Of a DNA stretch of 8,197 bases, positions 1 to 4,909 are shown piece by piece (position 1 is the first letter of the stretch; the number at the start of each line of letters is the position of its first letter). The stretch is from the NCBI GenBank assembly GCA_051649785.1, contig JBOFHT010000083.1, forward strand, positions 1 to 8,197. Reading direction: 5' to 3'. Below the pieces are notes generated by a model. The model worked only from the letters and a program-made list of their open reading frames with translations, had not been told where the DNA came from and did not search any database. A program made the translations under genes and the position numbers. This DNA comes from JBOFHT01 sp051649785 (lineage in GTDB: Archaea > Methanobacteriota > Methanobacteria > Methanobacteriales > Methanobacteriaceae).

Positions 1-38
1 TAAAAAATAAAATAAAAATAAAAAAGAGTACTGTTTAA

Positions 39-1415
39 ATGAAATTATCTTCAAGATCAAAAAGATACATAGTCCCAGAATACAGTTTAACTGGAGATTT
101 ATTATCATTTTTAAGATGTGGGTTGCAATATAGATATCAAAATAAAGGAAATCTTCCACCATCCATGCCGATACAATTATGGTTTGGTGAGTTTATCCAT
201 GGTGTAATGGAAGAAGCGTATCTTAGATGGGAAAATGCTGAAGCCTTTAAAGAAAAAAAAGGGTTAGAATATGGAGAATTTCCATGGGACTGGAAAGAAA
301 AAATTAGACCTATTGAAGAATTAATTGATAAGAGACTCCAATCACAAGGACTTTATCCTCCAAAAAACTTATTTTACCCATATAATGCTTTTGAGCTAGG
401 TTTAGGTAAAAAAAATGTTGTTAAAGAATTAGTATCCAGTGGAAGAACAAAAAAAACAATTAATCTTTGGGGTCCTCACCTCTTCCCATTAATTGATGAA
501 GCTGAAATTATGATTAAAGGTATGCGTAATATGCCTAATTATAAAGAAGGTTTAAGTAGATCAAACTATTATGAGATAAATGGAATTATAGATGTTTTAA
601 GCTCTTTAAATATAAATAAACATTATGATATTAATAGGAATAATAAAAAAAATAAGAATAATGATAATAATACTGAAAATAATAATAATAATAATAATAA
701 TAGTGATAATTCAGGCAATTATAATGAAAATAAGATAATAGAATATTTAAAGAAAAATCCATGTTTTAATAAAAGAATAAAAGAAATTGGTTCTGAAGAA
801 TACGAAGTTATAATTGACTATAAAGGAATGATAAGACCTCCTGAAACTTCAGATACATGGAAACATCATAAATGGCAGATTTTGATGTATAGTTGGCTTA
901 GATCAAATCAAGAAGGATCTAAACCAGTAGCTGCAGGAATAATATTTTATATTGATGAATTATTACCATCCCCTGAAGATATGGAAATTATAAAAAAAGA
1001 TATATTAAGTTCTGAAGCATCTAAAAATAATATATCCCCATCTGATGAAGAAAACCTAATACACTGGGAAAAAGGGGACATACCACATTTATCCGACAAA
1101 TTTATAATGGATAGATCAATAAGAATTGTTGCTATTGATGAATTAGCTATTAAAGAAAGTGTAAATGAATTTGATAATGTTGTAAATTCTATTGAAAAAT
1201 CATTAATCAAAGAAAATAATGGAGTTCCTATTAAAGAGTCTTGGAAAGCTAAAGGAGATCCAAAAACCTGTAATTTATGCGATTTTAAAAGCTTTTGTAC
1301 AAAAGAAAAAAATCAGCACAATTTAAATGATACAATTAAAAAAGAAATTGGTAATAATGGAAGTAATGAAAATAAGGATAATATAAATAGGAATGAAAAA
1401 ATGCAAGTTCCATAA
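39..1415 (+). CDS. RecB/Cas4-type PD-(D/E)XK nuclease with Fe-S cluster cysteines
   Basis: This is a predicted DNA nuclease (458 aa) of the RecB/AddB/Cas4 branch of the PD-(D/E)XK superfamily. What can be seen: Cys27 near the N terminus, a GxxxHxxxE motif at 50-58 (His54, Glu58), the motif II Asp185 in GIID, the (D/E)xK motif IDYK at 259-262, a QxxxY motif (Gln280, Tyr284), and a C-terminal C-x2-C-x5-C at Cys411, Cys414 and Cys420. One N-terminal Cys plus three C-terminal Cys is the layout that holds a 4Fe-4S cluster in AddB and Cas4, so the start must lie upstream of Cys27. Motifs II and III are split by about 75 residues, including a Lys/Asn-rich stretch at 193-232 with eight consecutive Asn. 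The C-terminal tail after Cys420 is also Asn/Lys-rich. At more than twice the length of Cas4, and without cas1/cas2 nearby, it is more likely a repair or recombination nuclease, perhaps paired with a helicase upstream of the window (inference). No strong ribosome binding site precedes the ATG. Confidence 0.85.
   Translation: MKLSSRSKRYIVPEYSLTGDLLSFLRCGLQYRYQNKGNLPPSMPIQLWFGEFIHGVMEEAYLRWENAEAFKEKKGLEYGEFPWDWKEKIRPIEELIDKRLQSQGLYPPKNLFYPYNAFELGLGKKNVVKELVSSGRTKKTINLWGPHLFPLIDEAEIMIKGMRNMPNYKEGLSRSNYYEINGIIDVLSSLNINKHYDINRNNKKNKNNDNNTENNNNNNNNSDNSGNYNENKIIEYLKKNPCFNKRIKEIGSEEYEVIIDYKGMIRPPETSDTWKHHKWQILMYSWLRSNQEGSKPVAAGIIFYIDELLPSPEDMEIIKKDILSSEASKNNISPSDEENLIHWEKGDIPHLSDKFIMDRSIRIVAIDELAIKESVNEFDNVVNSIEKSLIKENNGVPIKESWKAKGDPKTCNLCDFKSFCTKEKNQHNLNDTIKKEIGNNGSNENKDNINRNEKMQVP
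678..701 (+). repeat. (AAT)8 microsatellite coding for poly-Asn
   Basis: Eight perfect AAT units lie in frame in the nuclease gene and encode Asn214-Asn221. They are part of a longer AAT/AAA-rich stretch (about 615-735) that falls between catalytic motifs II and III. Because the unit is three bases, a gain or loss by slippage would change the protein's length without shifting the frame. Confidence 0.95.
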
Positions 1416-1688
1416 TTTATAAAAAAGCATAAACTAGAAATATCTGGAATTATTTAGAATTATCTGAAATCATAGGGAAAGATATTTAATAAAGTTCTAA
1501 TAATATCTTAATTAGTGAGGCTAAAATAATTAATATAATATAATTACAACTATTATTCATAGTTAATAATACCCTAAGCCCAATAAATTAATTCTTAAAA
1601 ATAGTAAACAGTGAAAACAAATATTAAATATAATAAAAACACAAATAAATTATACTTATTAATTAAAAACAAAAAATGGTGTACAAAA
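1416..1688. other. Noncoding AT-rich spacer before the ExoIII gene
   Basis: No convincing gene is seen here. The frame of the following gene is open back to a GTG at 1611, but those 26 codons are a Lys/Asn/Tyr-rich, family-unlike sequence and better treated as untranslated. A TATA-like run at 1531-1544 (taatataatataat) is a possible promoter for the ExoIII-like gene and would give a leader of roughly 120 nt. That promoter call rests on composition only and is weak. Confidence 0.4.
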
Positions 1689-2453
1689 ATGAGTAAAATG
1701 AAAATTATTTCTTGGAGTCTTAATGGAATCAGAACACGTTTTAAAAACAAACAATTAGACCCCATTTTAAATGAAAATTATGACATAATTCTTTTTCAAG
1801 ATACAAAAGCAAAATATGAGCAAATTGATGATAAATTAAAAGAAGTAGAAAATTATAATAGTTATTTTGCTCCAAATGAACCTCCACGAACTGCAGGACT
1901 AGCTACTTATTCTTTAGAAAAGCCAAAACTTGCTAAAAAATATTTCAAATTACCTGATGAAACTTTAAAAGGTAAAGTATTAAACTTAGTCTTTGATAAT
2001 TTTGAAATTATTAATATTTCAGCACCTTCTGCATCAGGCATAAAAAAGAATTTAGAAGTTAAATTAGAGTTTTATGAAAAGGTAATTGAGTTTTTAAAGG
2101 AAAAATCAGATAAAAAAGTAATTTTATGTGGAGATTTAAGTATAGCTCATAATGATTTAGATGTTAAAGACCCTAAAACTGCTTCAAAATCACCTTACTT
2201 TTTAGAAGGTGAAAGAAAAGTATTAGATGAAATTGAAAAATTAGGATTTGTTGACTCATTTAGAAAACTAAATAAAGATAAGCAAGAATTTACTTATTGG
2301 AGCTCACCTAAAAATAAAGAAGAAAATAATGGTTTACGTTTAGATTATTTCTTTGTATCTGAAAAATTAGCTAATTCAATTGTTGAAGCTAATATTAGAA
2401 GTGATATTGAAGGATCAAAGCATGTCCCAGTTGAATTAATAATTGATATTTAA
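1689..2453 (+). CDS. xth: Exonuclease III / AP endonuclease family protein with substituted active site
   Basis: This 254-aa protein spans the full exonuclease/endonuclease/phosphatase fold of the ExoIII (Xth) family, whose active members cut DNA at abasic sites and degrade 3' ends; the Methanothermobacter homologue Mth212 also nicks at uracil. The start chosen is ATG 1689: GGTG at 1678-1681 lies 7 nt upstream and the family N terminus (KIISW) follows at once. A GTG at 1611 is in frame but adds a non-family leader. Recognisable motifs include SWSLNG (8-13), QDTK (37-40), GDLSIAH (148-154), RLDYFFV (217-223) and GSKHVPV (242-248). Against E. coli ExoIII the key residues read N7 to Ser10, E34 to Asp38, Y109 to Ser111, N153 to Ser151 and D258 to Lys244. 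Asp149, Asp219 and His245 are kept. I infer a weakened or repurposed enzyme, with a canonical Xth probably encoded elsewhere. The frame is intact, so it is not an obvious pseudogene. Confidence 0.85.
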   Translation: MSKMKIISWSLNGIRTRFKNKQLDPILNENYDIILFQDTKAKYEQIDDKLKEVENYNSYFAPNEPPRTAGLATYSLEKPKLAKKYFKLPDETLKGKVLNLVFDNFEIINISAPSASGIKKNLEVKLEFYEKVIEFLKEKSDKKVILCGDLSIAHNDLDVKDPKTASKSPYFLEGERKVLDEIEKLGFVDSFRKLNKDKQEFTYWSSPKNKEENNGLRLDYFFVSEKLANSIVEANIRSDIEGSKHVPVELIIDI

Positions 2454-2454
2454 T

Positions 2455-2500
2455 TATCTAATTTATTAGATATCCAATTAAATATTATTATACTATTTTT
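2455..2500 (+). terminator. Probable terminator of the ExoIII-like gene
   Basis: A perfect inverted repeat (TATCTAA and TTAGATA, 2455-2461 and 2466-2472, 4-nt loop) begins two bases after the stop codon, and a T5 run follows at 2496-2500. Archaeal termination depends mainly on the oligo-T; the hairpin may be incidental or protect the 3' end. Confidence 0.45.
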
Positions 2501-2526
2501 CTTAATTTTCATTACATTTAATTTAT

Positions 2527-2565
2527 TTAGCTGTTTTTTATGTTTAGTTCTACTAAAAAAGCTAA
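2527..2565. repeat. Nested inverted repeat (potential stem-loop)
   Basis: The outer arms TTAGCT (2527-2532) and AGCTAA (2560-2565) pair and extend by two A-T pairs past a bulged G at 2533. Inside lies a second perfect hairpin, TTTAGT (2543-2548) and ACTAAA (2552-2557), with a 3-nt loop. It could act in 3'-end formation of one of the converging transcripts or be part of a small RNA; the sequence does not decide which. Confidence 0.45.
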
Positions 2566-2694
2566 TTAATCTATTATTAAAGCTATTTTTGTTGAAATTA
2601 TTTTTAGAGCTGAGCTTAAATTTAATTTAATAAGACATTATAATTTAAATCAGCACTAAAAAAAATAGGGTTTAAGCAAGAATATTTTTTATTT

Positions 2695-2737
2695 AAAAAA
2701 AAATTAATTAGAAAATATTAATTGAAAAATCAATTAA
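2695..2737 (-). terminator. Duplicated second terminator downstream of the CARF gene
   Basis: This is the exact second copy of the hairpin (arms 2718-2725 and 2730-2737) and oligo-T (T9, 2695-2703) created by the 77-bp duplication. Transcripts reading through the first signal would meet the same signal again 76-77 nt later. Confidence 0.5.
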
Positions 2738-2771
2738 GAATTAATTGATATTTCTCCAGCATTTTTTATTT

Positions 2772-2813
2772 AAAAAAAATTAATTAGAAAATATTAATTG
2801 AAAAATCAATTAA
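2772..2813 (-). terminator. Terminator of the CARF regulator gene (functional copy)
   Basis: Read on the - strand, the stop codon lies inside an 8-bp perfect hairpin (arms 2794-2801 and 2806-2813, 4-nt loop), followed downstream by T8 (2772-2779). Oligo-T is the usual archaeal termination signal. Confidence 0.55.
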
Positions 2814-3406
2814 GAATTAATTGATATTTCTCCAGCAGCAGTAATTTCTAATCTTTCTCGGTGAATTAATCCCATATCTCTAAGTTCCCTAATATGGTTA
2901 TAAGTCATTCCCCTACTAATACCAATATTTTCAGATAAAGATTTAACAGAATTATTACCTTTAATTAATGAATTTAATACTGTTTTTTTAGTTTTTGATA
3001 ATCCAAATTTTAAAATTGGTAAATCAACAGGTTGTTTTGTTTCATCATCAATGTAAACTATTCTTTCAATAAAATTATTTTTAGTATAAGCCCCAAATAA
3101 TGTCCCAAATATTTTAGGTGCATTATTGCTACTAACATTAATAATAATTCTTTGACTTGTTTTTCTTTCTTTTTCTATAATAGCCGAAACTTGACATCCC
3201 ATATCTACAATATCTTTAGAATTAATAATTTTAGTTTCCAAATTAATAAAACGACCTACTGCTTTTCCTAAAACATCTTCACTTGCCTTTTGAGTATCGC
3301 AAGTTTCGGCATCTGTAAGTAAAATTATTTTTTTAGGTGAAAATTTAGTTGCACATATCATTATTGGTTCTACATCGTAAATTGTTGAGATAAGAGTTGT
3401 TTCCAT
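2810..3406 (-). CDS. CARF domain - winged HTH regulator (Csa3-like)
   Basis: This 198-aa protein looks like a small transcription regulator with an N-terminal CARF-like Rossmann domain (about 1-130) and a C-terminal winged helix-turn-helix (about 136-195). The CARF assignment rests on the opening strand and helix (TTLISTIYDVEPI), the KIILLTD strand at 26-32, and the INVSSN strand and loop at 89-94 followed by a helix, which is where Csa3-type proteins bind a cyclic oligoadenylate or other nucleotide ligand. Here that loop reads SSNNAPK, not the commoner G-G-T form. The HTH carries SLSENIGISRGMTYNHIREL at 156-175, then a wing. The start is firm: GGAGTGA lies four bases before the ATG. Csa3 proteins tune cas genes and spacer uptake in archaea, but no cas gene or CRISPR array is visible, so the target is unknown. 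A related HFX_2341-type regulator unrelated to CRISPR is the main alternative. Its gene end is tandemly duplicated. Confidence 0.75.
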   Translation of the reverse strand: METTLISTIYDVEPIMICATKFSPKKIILLTDAETCDTQKASEDVLGKAVGRFINLETKIINSKDIVDMGCQVSAIIEKERKTSQRIIINVSSNNAPKIFGTLFGAYTKNNFIERIVYIDDETKQPVDLPILKFGLSKTKKTVLNSLIKGNNSVKSLSENIGISRGMTYNHIRELRDMGLIHRERLEITAAGEISINS

Positions 3407-3801
3407 AAAATCACTCCGAGTATTTTATATTTATAAGAATGTATTGTTAAAATTAAGTTATTAATTTATAATTTTTATTATTATAATTTACAAAAATGCT
3501 TTCATTAAATGAGAATTATTTACACATATAATATATTATATTTGTTTTTATAGTTTATGTAGTTAATATTTAATTGTTCATACTATATAAATATATTATT
3601 GATTTATGTAGATAATTTCTTAATTAATAATAACAAATTATTAAGATTAATTATATATTTATTATATGGCATTATAAGGTAGTTATAGTTAGGGTATTAT
3701 ATTAATTAGTATATATAAAAAAATATGGTTAATAATTAATATAAATAAGAAAAATAAAATATAATATTTGACAAAATTCTAAAATTATAATTTTTATTTT
3801 G

Positions 3802-3829
3802 CTTTTAGTCATTGAAGTGTGACTAAAAG
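3802..3829. repeat. Perfect 9-bp inverted repeat, 10-nt loop
   Basis: CTTTTAGTC (3802-3810) and GACTAAAAG (3821-3829) are perfect complements, and a G-T pair could extend the stem in RNA. It is the clearest structured element in the noncoding stretch between the CARF and Feo genes. Function unknown: it could be an operator-like palindrome, a small RNA or 3'-UTR stem. Confidence 0.6.
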
Positions 3830-3853
3830 TCAAAACTTCTAAATCAAAACTTC
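3830..3853. repeat. 10-bp direct repeat next to the hairpin
   Basis: TCAAAACTTC occurs at 3830-3839 and again at 3844-3853, a 14-bp spacing, starting right at the foot of the preceding hairpin. Two copies only; chance cannot be ruled out in such AT-rich DNA. Confidence 0.5.
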
Positions 3854-3988
3854 ATTAAAATCTTTTGTTTTACAAATAAAGAAAATTTTGTACTATGAAA
3901 AATCTTTTTGACCAAGACTACCATTAGCTTAAAAAAAGAAGACAAATTTTTTCTAAAAACTCTTTTTAAAAGCACCAATAAAATAATC

Positions 3989-3995
3989 AAAAAAA
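3989..3995 (-). terminator. Oligo-T at the end of the DtxR-FeoA gene
   Basis: On the - strand a T7 run follows the TAG stop directly, and more T-rich clusters follow within 70 nt (for example 3931-3937 read leftward). This is the form expected of an archaeal terminator and marks the end of the Feo locus. Confidence 0.5.
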
Positions 3996-4634
3996 CTAAT
4001 TAATTGTTTTTACAAAAATTTCATTAGCTATATCTTCATCAACAGCTAATTGACTTTGTCCTACTTGAAAAACAAAAACTGGAAACTTCTGTATTAACTC
4101 AATAGTTGAACCTGGCATTAAGCCCATACTCATAATTTTTTGTAATTTTTTCCTATCTTTTGTTTTAATATAAGCTACTTCACCAAAGAAATCCTTTTCC
4201 ACATCCCTAAGGGATTTAACTGTTAAGTCATTCATTTCATCACAACAAGATCCTTTAGGAATTTTATTATTATGAGGACACTTATTAGGATGCCCTAAAA
4301 ACCTACAAATATTTGATTCCACTTCATGAGACATAATATGTTCTAATTCATGAGCTAAATATTCAGTTTCATCATTGTCTGCTAAAAACAAATCAGCCAT
4401 AACTCTTTCTGCAAGACGATGTTTTCTAACAAGTTCACGGGCTAATTTCTCACCAAATATAGTAAGAGTGATTTTACCATTATCAATATTAATATAACCT
4501 TCTTTAAACAGTTCGGCTGTGTAAATATTATCAAAATCAGACTCTAAAACTGTTTCCTTTTTTTCTATTTCTTTAACCCAAATATTACGTATATAATCTT
4601 GTAAATCCTTACTATCTAAATTTATATTTGACAT
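3996..4634 (-). CDS. DtxR-family metal-dependent protein with C-terminal FeoA domain
   Basis: This 212-aa protein combines a DtxR/MntR-type metal-binding dimerisation domain with an SH3-like FeoA domain. The dimerisation part (about 60-132) shows KHRLAERV with His72 and Glu76, AHELEHIMSHEV with His95, Glu98 and His99, and the archaeal GHPNKCPH...KGSCC tail with Cys119, Cys130 and Cys131. His95 stands where DtxR has Cys102 and MntR has Glu99. The FeoA domain occupies about 149-209 (KIMSMGLMPGS at 166-176). The N-terminal winged helix is odd: from NIW (17-19) to KEGYI (44-48) it is about 10 residues shorter than usual, and no clear recognition helix is seen. The ATG is supported by AAGGTGAT ending 3 nt upstream. 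As last gene of the feo locus it may supply FeoA function to FeoB, act as iron sensor, or both. The reduced HTH makes classical repressor activity uncertain (inference). Confidence 0.88.
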   Translation of the reverse strand: MSNINLDSKDLQDYIRNIWVKEIEKKETVLESDFDNIYTAELFKEGYINIDNGKITLTIFGEKLARELVRKHRLAERVMADLFLADNDETEYLAHELEHIMSHEVESNICRFLGHPNKCPHNNKIPKGSCCDEMNDLTVKSLRDVEKDFFGEVAYIKTKDRKKLQKIMSMGLMPGSTIELIQKFPVFVFQVGQSQLAVDEDIANEIFVKTIN

Positions 4635-4650
4635 ATAATCACCTTAAATA

Positions 4651-4663
4651 GTACCTATGGTAC
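4651..4663. promoter_or_regulatory. Interrupted palindrome in the DtxR-FeoA leader
   Basis: GTACC and GGTAC arms flank a 3-bp centre, 17 bp upstream of the DtxR-FeoA start codon. It differs from the palindrome before feoB. It could be an operator for an internal promoter or a small RNA hairpin in the feo transcript; short arms make either call weak. Confidence 0.3.
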
Positions 4664-4689
4664 ATTAATAACTTAATTAATAGATAACA

Positions 4690-4860
4690 TTAAAATAATG
4701 ATTTAATTTTAGAAATTATATTCTCAACTATTGAAAGTGACTTAGGTTTTGGAAACTTTTCAAATCCACAATTCGGACAAGCTATTTTCCCACAATTTAA
4801 GGGACAAGACTTACAAGAATCACACTCGGAATATTCAAAACCACAAAGTTCACATTCCAT
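4690..4860 (-). CDS. Small Cys-rich zinc-ribbon-like protein of the Feo locus
   Basis: A 56-aa protein with eight cysteines in its first 31 residues (3, 6, 13, 16, 19, 23, 28, 31). They form CxxC knuckles: CELC at 3-6, then CDSCKSC at 13-19, Cys23, and a zinc-ribbon-like CPNCGFE at 28-34. The rest is a basic, amphipathic-looking tail ending in KIKSLF. The ATG is well supported: GGTGA lies four bases upstream. It sits 49 nt after feoB and 55 nt before the DtxR-FeoA gene on the same strand, so all three are probably cotranscribed. Similar short Cys-rich proteins accompany Feo genes in many methanogens and anaerobes (from memory of the family). A zinc ribbon, an iron acceptor or an FeoB partner are all possible; the function is not known to me. 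It is not the FeoB-associated Cys-rich membrane protein, as it has no membrane helix. Confidence 0.85.
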   Translation of the reverse strand: MECELCGFEYSECDSCKSCPLNCGKIACPNCGFEKFPKPKSLSIVENIISKIKSLF

Positions 4861-4909
4861 TATTTCACCAATTTTTCAAAAAATTTCTTTAAATTTATTA
4901 GGTATATGA

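Larger units (their letters stand above)
2454..2809. other. Convergent intergenic region, structured and partly duplicated
   Basis: This space separates the 3' ends of the convergent ExoIII-like and CARF genes. I see no gene in it. It holds the terminator-like hairpin after the ExoIII gene, a nested inverted repeat at 2527-2565, and from 2684 onward the extra copy of the CARF gene's 3' end with its oligo-T terminator. Positions 2567-2683 show only AT-rich sequence with several T5 runs. Confidence 0.6.
2684..2836. repeat. Tandem duplication, 77 + 76 bp units
   Basis: Unit 1 (2684-2760) and unit 2 (2761-2836) are identical except for one base in an A run (nine A at 2695-2703, eight at 2772-2779). 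Unit 2 contains the real 3' end of the CARF gene (last eight codons and stop, 2810-2836) and its terminator. Unit 1 is an extra copy of both, with the orphan codons at 2734-2760. The near-perfect identity suggests a recent event. Confidence 0.95.
3407..3995. other. 590-bp noncoding region with a hairpin and short direct repeats
   Basis: No open frame of protein-like composition is seen on either strand. The left end should hold the promoter of the CARF gene, read leftward; TTATAAATTA-like boxes occur around 3455-3470 but none stands out. Imperfect copies of tttatgtag(t/a)taat occur at 3554 and 3603. A 9-bp hairpin (3802-3829) and a 10-bp direct repeat follow. The right end is T-rich when read leftward and carries the end of the DtxR-FeoA transcript. 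The rest is plain AT-rich sequence. Confidence 0.5.

Noticed and set aside
947..1210. - strand open frame inside the nuclease gene
   Set aside because: It is antisense to a clear coding region, has Ser/Ile-rich shadow composition and no ribosome binding site.
39..1415. Calling the PD-(D/E)XK nuclease a CRISPR Cas4, given the CARF regulator nearby
   Set aside because: It is more than twice the length of Cas4, no cas1, cas2 or CRISPR repeats are seen, and the same Cys layout is found in RecB/AddB-type repair nucleases.
1611..1688. N-terminal extension of the ExoIII-like protein from a GTG
   Set aside because: The 26 extra residues are Lys/Asn/Tyr-rich, do not resemble the family N terminus, and the GGTG site is correctly spaced for the ATG at 1689.
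2684..2836. CRISPR-like or transposon terminal repeat
   Set aside because: There are only two abutting units with no spacer, the unit is a duplicated gene end plus terminator, and no transposase or target-site duplication is present.
3407..3995. A tRNA or other known RNA gene in the long noncoding stretch
   Set aside because: The sequence is too AT-rich for a stable RNA of this type of organism, and no cloverleaf, CCA end or conserved T-loop GTTC sequence was found by eye.
3996..4634. A frameshift or deletion explaining the short HTH of the DtxR-FeoA protein
   Set aside because: The start codon has a strong GGTGAT site and the frame reads smoothly with no leftover HTH codons in other frames upstream, so the short domain looks genuine, not the result of a broken reading frame.
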